A DNA stretch of 64,000 bases from Botryococcus braunii (lineage: Eukaryota; Chlorophyta; Trebouxiophyceae), in the NCBI GenBank assembly GCA_002005505.1, contig KV908354.1:741049-805048 (forward strand). Direction: 5' to 3'. The position numbers were made by a program, and so were the translations under genes. Below the pieces are notes generated by a model. That model was given only the letters and a program-made list of their open reading frames with translations, made no database searches and had not been told where the DNA came from. Shown here piece after piece: positions 32,816 through 45,251 of the stretch. Numbering within the stretch: position 1 is the stretch's first letter; each line of letters opens with the position of its first letter.

Positions 32816-33576
32816 CCACAATAAGAATGTGCTCAGTTGAATGGGGAACCAAAAGTCCCTTACCACCATATTGCACCAACTCCTGGCTGTTTACACATAC
32901 ACAATCAATGTCTTTCAAGCCCCAGCTCATGGACATCTTTACACACGCTTACACATACAACACATATGTAAACCCATCCCCATGCTGCAGTACCTGTACT
33001 GTTGCTCATGGTGTCTACCAATACCTGGATGGGGGCTCCCTAGGGTCCACCCACTTCTTCCCGCTGAGTATCACACTTGCTGTCAGTGGTTAGAGGTCAT
33101 TCATAACTACTTTTGTTAATCTGACACCCTTGATCTCCAGCCTTAGGAGGGTGCAGACTTAAAAAGAAGCCTTTCTATTGGTTCACCTCTCAACCAGTAC
33201 ACTTACTGTAACACAGGAGCATCACTTCCTCTCTCAACTCATTGAGCCACACACTCACAATTTCAGATCCCAAATCATACACAACCTCACATATGCACTC
33301 AAAATTTCACTCCTCCATCCCAAGGTGGTCTTCCGCCTCGTGCCCTTCCAACCGGGATTTCACCACCTCGCCTTGCGGATGAAACTGCCAAGATTTCTTG
33401 GCATTTCAGAATCAATTCGAATGGATTCTGAAGCATATACTGCGACATGAAGGCGGGGTACAAACTGCGGGGCTGTCGCTCCCTTTGGGACTGGAGTAGA
33501 CTTGTGTAGTGTCCGCTGGCCACCAGTGCCTTGCCCAAAAACCACATATCGGCTTGTCCTCAGCACCCAGAGTTGG

Positions 33577-33590
33577 GTGGGCCCATAACC
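33577..33590 (-). other. Primer-binding site of element H (half-tRNA initiator Met type)
   Basis: On the minus strand GGTTATGGGCCCAC directly follows the LTR end. It is identical to the 14-mer of E and F although the LTRs have diverged and the sequence beyond the 14-mer differs, which implies selection on exactly this site. Confidence 0.87.
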
Positions 33591-34290
33591 TGTTGGGTTA
33601 TGGGCATTCGGCATCACCTGTAAGCAAGCAGACAGGTCGTAAGTTCGTGCCTCTCCAGCTACAGTCCTTGACGACTGTCTGCTCTTTAGACACATGCAAC
33701 TGCATGAACAAGACTGGCATCCTTATGTGCCCAGTATCTTTCCAAACCAGTTCCGTTACATGTTGATCTGTCAATGAGCATCTACACATGGATAAGCTCC
33801 TGACGGCTGAAAGCAAGTACCTTCCTATACTCAATCAAGACTCCGTCCCTTAGCTGTTTGGGAGACTTGATTGTCCACTAAGATGGTTCACTTACAAACA
33901 AGCAATCAAACATGAACACATTACCAATACACACCCTGCGTCACCGCACCTGTAAGCAAGCAGACAGGTCGTAAGTTCGTGCCTCTCCAGCTACAGTCCT
34001 TGACGACTGTCTGCTCTTTAGACACATGCAACTGCATGAACAAGACTGGCATCCTTATGTGCCCAGTATCTTTCCAAACCAGTTGCTCCACTATGCGGTG
34101 ATCGCAGCTTTAATAGTCCTTTCACACTAACGCGTAATCTAAATCAGATTGTACCTTATGTTCGAAATAGACCTCATCCGAACGTGTCTTGAGGTACCTT
34201 ATGTGGATAGTGGACCCGTATCCTAATAATGTAAATTTGAAGATCACCTAAAACACAAGGCATTCTATAATGTATGTTCACAACTCAACA
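33591..34290 (-). repeat. 5' LTR of element H (700 bp)
   Basis: In plus coordinates TGTTGGGTTATGGGC to AACTCAACA, closely matching the other H LTR and followed by the target-site duplication CCGAC. Confidence 0.92.
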
Positions 34291-34295
34291 CCGAC

Positions 34296-34739
34296 TATGC
34301 TGGGGACCTGGACCACAGGTATTCCACCACTGGCTATGTTCTATCAGTCTATGGTAGTGCCGTGGTTTGGGGAAGCAAGAAGCAGAGCTCAGTTGCTACC
34401 TCAACTGTGCAAGCTGAGTTTATGGCAGCTGGCCATATTGTGAAGGAAGCCAACTGGCTAAGGGGCTTCTTGGAAGAGATAGGGGCTGCAGCTTGGAGGG
34501 TCAAAATTTTCTGTGACAACCAAGGATGCATTTCTAATTTACGGAACCCCCTGTATTCCAAATTCACAAAGCACGTTGCAGTAAGCTTCCACTACGCTAG
34601 GGAAGCTATGGCACTTGGGCAGGTAGATATCCTCTATGTGGAATCTGCTCGCAATGTGGCTGACATTATGACCAAGCCACTTGCCAAGCCCGTGTTTGTT
34701 GGTCATCGTGATTCACTAGGTTTGAGAAGATACACATAA
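34296..34739 (+). pseudogene. gag-pol: Element F gag-pol, C-terminal RNase H fragment
   Basis: Continues exactly where the 29322 fragment stopped (TATGCTGGGGACCTGG) and matches E to the stop codon (SSVATSTVQAEFMAAGH, FCDNQGCISNL, NVADIMTKPL). It is followed by the polypurine tract at 34746-34759. Confidence 0.92.
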
Positions 34740-34759
34740 AGCATGCAGGCAAGGGGAAG

Positions 34760-35453
34760 TGTTGAGTTCTGAACATTATTATTGATGGCCTTGAGCTTTA
34801 AGTGATCTTCATGTGTGCACTATTAGGATATGGGTCCATTGAGAACATAAGGTACCTTGAGACACGGCAGATTCTGGACGTTTTCGAACATAAGGTACAA
34901 TCCTATCTAGATCACACGTTTGTCGGATGAACTCTTAAGGCTGCCCCACCGGAGTGAATACCAACTGGTTGTGAAAGATGCTGGGCATTACCAGATGCTA
35001 GTCTTGTCCAACAGTTGTGTGTGGCACTCAGCAGACAGTCGTACGGACTTTAGCTGGAGTAACTTCGTCTATTGACGACCTGTCTGCTTTGTACAGGTAC
35101 GGTGCGGCAGTGTGTGTTGTATCATTGTTGCTATTGTGAGAGTGAACAAGCTTAGTGTACCCTGTAGTCACTCAAACAGATAAGGGACAGTGACTTCAGG
35201 GAGTATAGGCATGTACTTGAACGTAGCCGTCTAGAGCCTTATCTAGTGATTGCTTGATCGGTGCTTGTGTACAAGATAATGATGTAACGGAACTGGTTGT
35301 GAAAGATGCTGGGCATTACCAGATGCTAGTCTTGTCCAACAGTTGTGTGTGGCACTCAGCAGACAGTCGTACGGACTGTAGCTGGAGTAACTTCGTCTAT
35401 TGACGACCTGTCTGCTTTGTACAGGGAAAGCCGATTGCCCATAACCTTTCACA
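34760..35453 (+). repeat. 3' LTR of element F (694 bp)
   Basis: TGTTGAG to CTTTCACA, then GTAGT, the right target-site duplication. Confidence 0.95.
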
Positions 35454-35458
35454 GTAGT

Positions 35459-37843
35459 TGCGTGCATGCGGGTGGCCAAAAGTAAGTAAGGGGAACGGGA
35501 AGTGGAGGAAAGAAAAGAGACCAGCACGTGCACACCATAGTAATTAAATCCAAACGCAAACAAACTCAGATGTTTAGAAAAAGCATAGTCAATCGAGAAT
35601 GACAAAATGGAGAGGGTTGTTGGGTGCAACGGACCCTGCTGAAAGTTCGGAGCAAGGAGCATTCCGATGCCGCAACTCAAGTGGCACCCATCCGAAAGAG
35701 GTAATGGTGCAACAAAACCAAAATTGATGATATTGAGTATCCTGCACTGATAACAGCGTCAGTAAGGGATTGCAACTCTGTAAAGCCCGTCGCAGGCAAG
35801 GGTGGACCTTGATTTAACAACGGGGGAATCTCGGAGGCCCAAAATCTTACTGCTGAACCACGAAACATTTAGAAAATATATGAATGACATACCTGAGTCC
35901 TACTTGAAAGGATCTTCGCCCTGCAGAACGTGAATGATGGAAGACAGAGAGTGCGCACCGGCGTTCCGACATCAAGCTTGGGAGTCGATTCAAATGACCA
36001 AACCATTGAGTCGCAAAACAAGATACTCTCTGTCAGCCTTTGAACAGGCAAACAAAGCACAGAATGATTTGAGGTCCAGACGAACCTCCACCGGAGTCCG
36101 GACTCTACATGGGGGGACCCGCAACCCCAAATAAAATCTTGCAGACACAACACTATAGAATGTAAGCACTACCTGACAGAATACAATGCAAAAGCGTCTG
36201 TAGTACGCTGACAAGAACAAAGCAATGAGACTGGGTTTGAAAACTCGAGAATACATTTTTAGACCGAGACTCGGTCACCGAGTCCACGTGCCCGGACCTT
36301 TCTCTAGGCTCCTGGCGTTCAAATGGCAGCCTCTGATTGGCTGGCGGAGACCTAATGCGACCTAATGGACCTTTTGCGGGCCAATGGGAGCGTCGGAAGG
36401 CACCCTATACTACCGTTCCATCACGGGGGAAGCGGCCACGGCCCCAGCGGCGGTCTGGTTGAATCGGACACATCCGGATCTACCTATCATCGACAAACGT
36501 CCGGCGGATAACCTAGTGTCGACTCGACAGTGTCGAGGGCCCAAATCAGGCCGACGGAGGTCCCGTTTGCCGTACGGATTGCGGCCATGGGTGGCCGTGA
36601 GCTAAGGTGATCTAGTCGATCTCGCGGCCAAAATGGCCGTAAAGGGGGCTGTCAAACCGGTGCCAGCGCGGCCATTTTCAGGCCATTTTCCTTCTTTGCG
36701 GCCAGAATGGCCTTAGTCGGCCCAAAAAAAAAAAAAAAAAACACTGGTGATAGTGCATTCTTTCCGAATCGTCCGTGTCGACCGACACCCCGTAACGGGA
36801 CCATCAACGCTGAAAAGGGTCAGATACTCCCACGTTACTGCCATTGCCCACCGTCTTTAAATGTCTTTTCCTGCAGGACACCTTCATTTATACTGTGAAT
36901 CCACGCTGTATTCAGTAAAAACTTTATATTCGGTTTTGTTTGCGCACAAAGCGCTTATGCTGCTAGAAAATCCTTCCTATCGTAAATTATTTGACGACAA
37001 ATTTCAATTTGTATGTGCTGCCTCACGCTGTCAACGACATGTCATCGTTAAACATTCGGCATTATAAATCAGTAAATGTTTCAGAATGCTCGTTATCTGA
37101 GCTCCAGATTGGCCAGTGCTGCTGTGTGTCGTTGCTACTGGCATGGCCCGGCATCAACTGAAAGTCGGAACTACCAATCACGCAACTAGAGACACACAGC
37201 ACAGGCCAGTTTGTTCTTCCGAGAACAATTAAAACTTTGTTTCGATGTTCCATCAGCATAAAATGATCTGAAAAAGTCATGTTGTTACTTGTACCAGTGA
37301 AAAGTTGCAATATACAGCTACCGGCCAATTTGCTGAGAGGCGCAAATACACAAGTGCACATAGTTTCAGTAGTTGAATCTTAATGCATGAAATTTTCAAT
37401 AATTCATGAGGCAAGTGGTTTTTGAGGTGAGGGCACGCAATTAATCGTATGACAAGCAGTGATGATATTTGACTTGCTTTTGAAGGGGCAGCGACACTTC
37501 TATGACACTAGAGAACAGGTATACTTATAATCTATGTAGACCGAAGTTCAAAAATACACGCACACTTTGATGCGGTACACCAATCTATGACGAGTTTATA
37601 TTTTCGGCATAGATGTAGTGCACTAACTTTGGCCGACACAGTGATGATCTGTATCAAAACAGTACTTCAGAACTTTTTCTGCCAATACGGCAAGACCTAT
37701 GGTACACAGAGTTAACAGTACGGTGTTCGTAATTATGACAGCGTAGTGCGCTTTGTACGAGGTGTAAGTACCATACGTATTTGTGCTTTATGATAGTACT
37801 ATAGTAATTTGTACTGAATCAGCATCATGTCTGTGATGAAAAG
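35459..37843. other. Apparent host sequence upstream of the SGNH hydrolase gene
   Basis: About 2.4 kb without a convincing gene. Short open frames on both strands show no family motif. The stretch 36270-36720 is GC-richer than its surroundings and has CCAAT-type boxes in both orientations (GATTGGCTGG near 36334, GCCAATGGGAG near 36380), so it could be a promoter or CpG-rich regulatory region. An 18-base A run lies at 36724-36741. Confidence 0.5.
36581..36714. promoter_or_regulatory. Cluster of four GCGGCCA...TGGCC-type dyads
   Basis: Four related inverted motifs within 134 bp: GCGGCCATGGGTGGCC, GCGGCCAAAATGGCC, GCGGCCATTTTCAGGCC and GCGGCCAGAATGGCC. The regular core and dyad shape suggest binding sites for a dimeric factor or a decayed tandem repeat; function is inferred only. 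Confidence 0.4.
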
Positions 37844-40800
37844 ATGCACCTTTCATATGAGCTGACCTCACGTGGCATTCATTTCTATCTTGTACAGAAT
37901 ATGGCACTAACGACAACCGCCTTTGTGCCCATAGGTGCCCTCCAAATGGCTACCTGTCGTACCATGGTTGGTGTCCTGGTGCGTATCTTACGCAAGCAAA
38001 ACATACGGCAACATACTCTTCTATTCATTGCCTCGATGTGGGTTTTCAACAACTTATGTGTCGCTGATGGTGCTATAACCTCCCCCCAAGAGACTAACAC
38101 TACATTTTCGAAGCAATATTTCTACTGGACAGACGTGGCTCTTAATTGCAAGGACAACCTTATAATGAAGCCAGAGATGCACTGGTATGTTATATTCATG
38201 CATAGACCCAGGAATGTTTTGCAGCAAAACTCTACACTGTGCCTCAAGTGAGCTGCTTGACACCCTGCAGGGTGATACTCAACGAAAAACCAATGTTTAA
38301 CCTGGGCTCATACCCTTCGTGTTCACCACTCAAGTACATGTGGGTGTGCAAGGTAGGTTACAAAATGCCCTGCAGCTTGTGCTACACAAATATGGCAAGC
38401 ACCGATCAACATGCAATTGTGGATATATACAGCCTCATCAACCTGACATTGATCATAACATTTACATTGTACGGCCCATATTAGGTCTAAGCAACTTTGA
38501 TGGAAATTCAAAAGCCACAGCTTTGCTTTCTGTTACACCACTGGTTGCAAGGCAGGTCATTCATGAAGAGATTCCAATGAGACCGTGTCTACTTGGGTAT
38601 TAGGTTCGGGGTGACCAGTATCTGGTGTTGTGTAGACGCAAAACCCATAGCCATACATATGCATATTGCTCTCACAGCAGTCATTGAGGCCATTAGGTGC
38701 AAGACAATTCCTCCTCCTCTAATTTTTCCTTATCTGGGACTTCCGACAACTCAAGGATAACTTCTGGAATTGGTGAAGAGGGTGAACAACAAAGACTCAT
38801 GAAGGTGCGCTTTGTCACATGATCATGCCGGGGGATCTCACTGGTGGTATTGCTCCGTGCACACATGTCCCTTAAGGCTTGAAGCTTGTCTTGGGAACCA
38901 TTTGCTGCAGATACTCCTTTGCTGATGATGTAGTATATGTTGCAATATCAAGAAATTACATACTGCACTTTTGTCAGCAATTGTTTTTCTTGCAAAAATA
39001 ATACCATTGAAAATGGCAACCTGAAGTGGAAAGATACGTGTGTTCCGATTACACTACTTAACAATATACAAAACTTGATAAGTTAATTATGAAGACAACT
39101 TGTATGACACAAGCAGCCCCACTAAAAGAAGCCATAAGTAACTCCTCTGTGGAAGGCTTGTTGTGTTGTGCAAGTTGTCTTCATGCTCGCAAGTGGAATT
39201 TCAAGCTCGGCGATGCGCAGCTAGCACGTGTCAACATATATTCTGCAACCCCAATGATTTTCTAGTTTTGATGGGAATTTATCCAGGAGTGTCCCTATAT
39301 GCTACCACCATTAACTTCAAGATCGCTTTTAACCTTTTGTTTATAATGGCAAGCTTTGATTGCCCATTATATAGTATATGGACAGTCAACAAGAGCACCA
39401 GAGTAAAGTAGACTTGTATGCCTTTTCACAAGGAGAGACCTTTTGAACATTTGGAGTTATACTGATTGTTATGTGAATCAGATACTCAGCATTGCTATTG
39501 AAAATAAAACTACAGCTTCAGCCCCTGCCTTCTCTCGTGCTGTCTCAGCTGGGGATACCACGAGATTGAAGCTGGCCTTTAAAAAGTTGTTAGCAGGTGG
39601 GATATCCCTTAATATGTGATCAATCCCATTTTATATATGTTGCTTTAAAACATTCTCTGCAATAGAGATGCATTTGTTTTTGTAAACACGCTGCCAATTC
39701 AAGGTGCAGCTCTCATGAGGCACCTCCATTTCTCAAGGCAAGTACTGCCACATGTACATTCAGATGTTCAAGGAGTCTGCGGGGGATGTGAAAGGTTGTA
39801 TACCATTATCATTTGCGTCAGATCCGCTCAGCACATGAGAAATGCCAAAAAAAGGGCAAAAAAGAAAAACCGCGCCATGTTTCAAAAAACGTGTCTAACT
39901 TGTGGATTTGCACCCCTCATACCTCTTCTTTCACTCGGTTACCCATGACTGTAATGTTAGTCTTCTCAAGAGCTGTGCATGCTTGCAAATTTACGCAGAC
40001 CTCAAAGGGATTTGGGGGTTTCTCAGGTCAGCATTTAAAAGTTGTGGTTCTTGGTGCGAGCATCTCCGCCGGCATGGGTGTATCAGAACTCAGAAATTCC
40101 TATGCAAGCCTGCTTTCCAACTGGTTCCATTCGTTCAAGTCCATTGGGGGAGATGTGGAGGTACATCTCTTAATTAAAATACTCGTTGACGGGTCCTGCT
40201 GTACCCCCTCTACTTCAAACCATCCCATTTCACATGCTTCCCTGCAACGAAATGTAGGCTAATACTCACCTCTGCCTTGTTTCATGGCAATGTCACTGCT
40301 ATATGTAATTGGTGATCCCAAACTTGGTCAAAAGTTCCCATTGCTTACAATGAAATGTAGGCTATACTCAAGCCCGCCTAGTTGTAAGGACCATTGGAAG
40401 ATCTGGCAGCTTTCCCCCGGGGTCTCTATTTACTTCTGTTGGAATGACTTACGTGCAGTTCATCAACTCCGCTGTCCGTGGAACTACAAGCAGCTATGCA
40501 AGTCTGTGCGTTGATGACTTTGTGCCCACTGATGCGGACATAGTGATCCTGGAGTATGCATTGAATGACTGGGACGTTGTAAGAGAAAAGGCTTCTTGGA
40601 TGGATAACTATCAAAGGTGTGCACATTGCTTGAATGAGTATAGATGTAAAAAAATGTAGGTGTATATACTTTTAATATAGATAGATGTGTTATATCTAGA
40701 GTCGTATACGGTATATAGACGCGTTTGAACAAGGATTCATACACCAAGAACCGTGTATATACGTCCTTAACCATCCAGTTATTATGGGTGTAATTATTTA

Positions 40801-40914
40801 TGTACACCAATAATAACCTCATAGGCATGCGCACACAGATGCTTATGCAGGCATGCATAGCTCAGTTTAGGAGCCAACAAAGAGGTAGACAAATCTTCGT
40901 GATGTGACCATGCG

Positions 40915-40983
<69 letters not shown>

Positions 40984-40990
40984 AGAGAGC

Positions 40991-41073
<83 letters not shown>

Positions 41074-44000
41074 GAAGAGAGGGGGGGAGGGAGAGAGGGG
41101 TGTAAGACAGGGGTTCGCATGCCGACTACGGGGCCCCCATGTTCCAGTGAACGAGATACTGGGTGGGGCCACCTGGAAGGGGGTTGGGGCTGCAGTGAGG
41201 GGCGGGGGAGAATAACATGAAAGATACTGTTTTCAACTTCATATTTATGTGAGGTCATGTTCCACATATGGACTATCTTTATGCCAGGGTTCGTCCAATT
41301 GAACTACACAATGTATCATGCGACGCAAATGATCCATGTGCGAAAGTGGCTGCCAAGAGAGGAGAGGCACTGTAGACTTGCAGGCTGAGCCAAGAGAGAA
41401 TGTAAGTTTATCGTTTGGCGTGCATATGCATCAACGCCCGTAGGTGTAGAATAGCTGGGTAAGAGTAGCTAGGGGATCTGCCCTTTTTGGTGTGGCATGC
41501 GTGCAGAAATCTATCCTCAGTAATTAGAGGAAGCCTTTTAGACATGCATTAATATTTCTCTCCTGTGCGAGTTGAAGCAGCGATAAGAGAATCTCCAGAA
41601 GGTTTTCGACTGATCCATAGCAACTGCATGTGTAGGTATAAACCATAGTGTCTCCTGTATAGATAGCAGGTGAACCTAGGGTTAGAATGCCCTTCCATTG
41701 GTATTCATTCAGTACTTAAGAAGATATGACTTTAAAAATAATTCCAAAAGTGGTAAAAGACAAAGGTAGAAGACTTAAGACGTGAGGAGATTTGTCAAAC
41801 ATACTAAAGATCATGTGGGCCATAGAGGGAAAAAGATAATCTTTCGGGTAATCTCTGCAGAATGGGATTGAACTTCGAGCAGTGTGTTTTTTTTTTTTTT
41901 TTTTTCCAGCTTACTTAGAAAGCGGGACAGAGCTTTGGCAGATATCTCAATCAGTTTTAAGTTCCTAAGATCCTCGTGTTTGCATGGCTGTTCAGCAAGG
42001 TCCTTCAAGGGCAGACAACTGACTATGTATACATGCACGGTGGGTTAGGGTATAAATCATCTCTCCCAGAACCTTCGATTCATGACAGATCCCAGATGAT
42101 GGGGTCGCCCCTCGTTCCTTAATGCACCTCCTTTAAAGGAGGCACAAATTTGGTATGTGAACATTATGGATGCGCACCAGTTCATCCCACATAACAGCTC
42201 GGGCTATTTTAGCGAATAGTACTCAGATACTTGCTAGCGGTCTAATATGTGATAAGCAACCGCATTTGCTGTACAGGCGGGCATATGAACGACTGATCAG
42301 GAAGATCTTGTCGCGTCCAAATTCCCCAGCTATCCTCCTAGCTCATTGGTGGGCACCAAGGCATTTCGCATACAGCTTCTGGTGAGTCCAGCCTGGCCAG
42401 CCCATATGCTACAAAAATATGTCCCCCTTGAAGTTTTGGAAGCATGAATGCACCAATAGCAAAGCACCCCTTTCTGGCAAAGATGCCTTTTTGAGCACTA
42501 CCAGACTCTGTGGGCTTGAATCAATGTGCAACGTCATTAGTCGTGGCCTGACCCTGCAAGCATTTTTGAATTAGGAATATTCTGATTGTCTTCACAGTTA
42601 GAAGTACAACAACGTGCACCAAATACTTTGTTTGTGCAAATTCACTTTAAGTGTTTCCCAGATTTTTATGCGTAACACTTCATCGTGACGTAGGGTCTAA
42701 CAGATGCTACCAAGTTCCATTGCAATTTTGTTAAAAACCCGATGGTGTATTACTATATGTTTTCAGATTCATTAGCTTGTCAACGGACATGCCTTATACC
42801 ACTAGCACATTTTGCAGGAATGTCGCAGAGGACCAGTGTACCATTGTTGGGAAATACTATGGATTAAGCGCTATTTCATTCAGAGATGCTTACTACGACA
42901 AAATAATGACTTCTGCAATTGGCTTCAACATGTCTGACTTCATGTGTGACGTCGTGCATCCAAACGCTCTTGGTCACAGGTTCGCCTTAATCCGGGTCAG
43001 CGTACATAGCCGTATTTTCTTCTGCACTGCAACGGCGGCGCATATACAAGAAACAATGTAATATATAATAGGTTCACTGAGCGGGAAAATTGAAGTCTTG
43101 CTCAGTCCGTGTTACATTTGCGTTCCCATTTGCCTGGCAGATTCTTCACCTGTGATTCTTTTGGCTACATTATTCACCGCACGCAGTGACTCTGGCAATC
43201 CGAAAATTCACTGCTCATAATGCTGATCATCCTACCCAATATTTCCATGTACGGCCATTACTTCTAGTAGTGCTCTTCAAGCCTTTGTGTCAGACACTTT
43301 CTCCTGCTAAATTGCGGCTCTAAGGCTATGCACCTCAGGTTTGCATGTTCTTACCAAAAACGCCTTCCAGGATCCAGAGTTTGGCACCAGTAGTTGCATC
43401 CTCAAGGCCTAGCCTAAGCCTTGTGAGATCTATTGCATGCATGGGTCTTAGCATGCATTAGAGGGTGAGGGAATCCTTTTCTCATTTTCCTCTTATGCTC
43501 TTGCGAACTACTTATGCATCAGAGTAAACGTTTTCTCAAGTTGATATTTGGAAGTACAGGAGAGTGGCTTAGAAAGGTACACGCAGTGCATTTTCAAGCA
43601 GATATGTACATCTGCTTTCCCAGAAGTATGGCAGAATAGGGCAAGAAATAGCATGCGATCCACTTGAGGACTATGTTGCTGAGAATCCTCCCGGACCGGA
43701 TCGTCTATGGACTATATTGCGGAGAGTCATCTTAGCACTGGATTGTCTAAATGCACTCTGAAAGACCTGTAAGAGAAAAGAGGGAAGCTGTGCAGGGCTT
43801 AACTTCCCTAAAGCATTGCCACAAGGTTTGCTTTTGCACACTGTGTCCTAGGAGCAAAACAAACAATTACATGCACGTCTACGAATAGTAGAAGCTGAGC
43901 AAGTAGAAAATCAAGTCATGTATATCGGATGGTCAAAGGGCCTTGGAGGATAGCAGTATAGAGAGTGAAAGAAGTAGGAAGCTGGGGTGGGCAGACATCA

Positions 44001-45251
44001 CCGCAAAGGCTGCTTTGATGAGTAGTGCAGCTCAGGCTTCTTACACTCCTGTGCGTCATGGGCAGGTACTTTGCAGATTTAATTATTGCACATCTACAGC
44101 AATCTCTTGCTGAAGCCGTGTTGACGCCATCTGACACAGATGAATCGAATATGGGGCTACCACCTCCCATGTTTCGAGGAAACGATTTTACATCAACGGG
44201 CAAGTGTGTCAGGGGTGACGATTTCAAGAACGCAGTAGTTGATGCGCAGGTGCTCCTCCCACCCTACCAACACAGTAGACCTGAAGTAGATTTAAGCTTT
44301 GTTTGTTGTTCACAGGTTCTCGGGCATCTGCTGAGTCGGTACAAACACATGTTAGGGCCTACCTGAATTGATGGAAAAGGGTGTATACACTTGGTTGAAC
44401 TTCACATCATCCATGTCCATGTATGCGTTTTGTATATCTGTAAGCACATGTTGACCTTGACGCACTGTATGTTCGCTGATGCACAGGGCTTTGAGTGGAA
44501 GAATCAAGCAAAGGAAGGGGAACCCCAAGCGAAGTGGGCCTATGAGGGCACAACACCAGGGTCACGTTTGGTAATTCAAATTGGAATTCCTGAAAGCAGG
44601 GCCCAAGGTGCTCCATTTAGAACAGTAGTCTCACTTGGGGTCTTGAAAAGCTACAAAGGAATGGGAGTAGCTGAAATAACATGTAGATCACCTACCGAGA
44701 ACCATGAAGCATGTTCTTGCAACTGGAGTATAGATGCGCACCACCCACAACATAATTCACAGGTGCGTCAATGCCTCTGAGTTGGAGACTGATTAAAGGA
44801 CGACTTCTCCCCTTGTAATCTTTCTTACATAGTTGCTCATTTTGGGTATTGGCTTTTCTTTCTTGGCACTGCAAGATCTTGCATAACGTTATCATAGGCA
44901 TACAACACTGCTTTTAGATGATAGTTACATTAAACCAGTGACAGTCCCTAGTGAATCAAACTTAACTGTAACTTTTATGCTGGCCCGTGGGCGCCCAGGA
45001 ATGTGGGAATGAAGCATGGCACACAAGTTGGCACAATCTTCGTACTTAACATGTGATGATATTTGCAGGTCTATTGGTTGAGTGGCATGGTAACCACTGG
45101 ACCGAATTGTCTTCTGCAAGTAGAAATTTCTAACGTGACGAGCAGCGGTGCTCATAAAGTTGTCATCTTTTCATTACTTGTAATGGACGAGGCAACAGAT
45201 AATTTGCATATTTTTTCGTCTTGGCCAAATCGCTTTGAAACAGGTTGGTAA
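37844..45251 (+). CDS. Secreted SGNH/GDSL-type hydrolase, nine predicted exons
   Basis: Predicted exons: 37844-38184, 38271-38352, 39999-40160, 40459-40616, 42277-42381, 42818-42979, 44066-44249, 44487-44762 and 45069-45251 (TAA). All introns are GT-AG and phases join to 550 codons. The last seven exons are well supported; the first two and their join are moderate. In-frame ATGs at 37904 and 37964 give 530 or 510 residues. After the third ATG comes a basic stretch and hydrophobic run (TLLFIASMWVF), a likely signal peptide. SGNH blocks: LGASISAG (Ser nucleophile; Ala replaces the usual Asp), NSAVRGTTSS (Gly), EYALND (Asn), DVVHPN (catalytic Asp/His). The C-terminal about 210 residues, with several Cys, are a separate region I do not recognise. 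It probably removes acyl or acetyl groups from an extracellular substrate, perhaps a wall glycan; substrate unknown. Confidence 0.78.
40911..41100. repeat. Compound microsatellite (CG)n-(CA)n-(GA)n-G-run in an intron
   Basis: CG alternation, then about 30 CA units (40921-40980), then about 40 GA units with a small interruption (40981-41063), then a run of Gs and GA-rich sequence. It lies in the 1.66-kb intron between exons 4 and 5 of the SGNH gene. Serine/arginine or His/Thr open frames across it are artefacts. Confidence 0.95.

Larger units (their letters stand above)
30611..33576. other. Non-coding interior of element H
   Basis: About 3 kb with no recognisable protein on either strand. It contains the two tandem-repeat blocks listed separately and a CG-rich phrase, ACGCGCGCACGCGCGC, near 31598-31613. 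Confidence 0.6.
29323..34290 (-). mobile_element. Element H: deleted Ty1/copia relative inserted antisense in F (4968 bp)
   Basis: Two LTRs of about 700 bp, a PBS and a polypurine tract, all in minus orientation, with the target-site duplication CCGAC (29318-29322 and 34291-34295). The LTRs are diverged homologues of the E/F LTRs. Only a decayed RT/RNase H fragment of coding sequence remains; the rest of the interior is non-coding with tandem repeats. It must have moved with proteins from a relative. Confidence 0.93.
23465..35453 (+). mobile_element. Element F: Ty1/copia retrotransposon, sibling of E, carrying nested element H
   Basis: 694-bp LTRs at both ends and the target-site duplication GTAGT (23460-23464 and 35454-35458). 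Without H it would be about 7.0 kb, like E, and most of the sequence is nearly identical to E. Its coding region has several frameshifts, so it is non-autonomous and older than E. Confidence 0.95.

Noticed and set aside
38319..38603. A 94-codon frame (RSTCNCGYIQPHQPD) overlapping exon 2
   Set aside because: In a different frame from the joined exons; the only intron that would connect it is 23 bases, too short. Possibly an older gene fragment, but not supported.
40904..41267. Long open frames of alternating Arg/Glu, His/Thr, Ser/Leu and Cys/Val
   Set aside because: They are translations of the CA/GA microsatellite on both strands and lie in an intron.
43069..44065. Extra exon or second gene in the intron after 42979
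   Set aside because: Flanking exon phases join perfectly without it, and no conserved frame was found.
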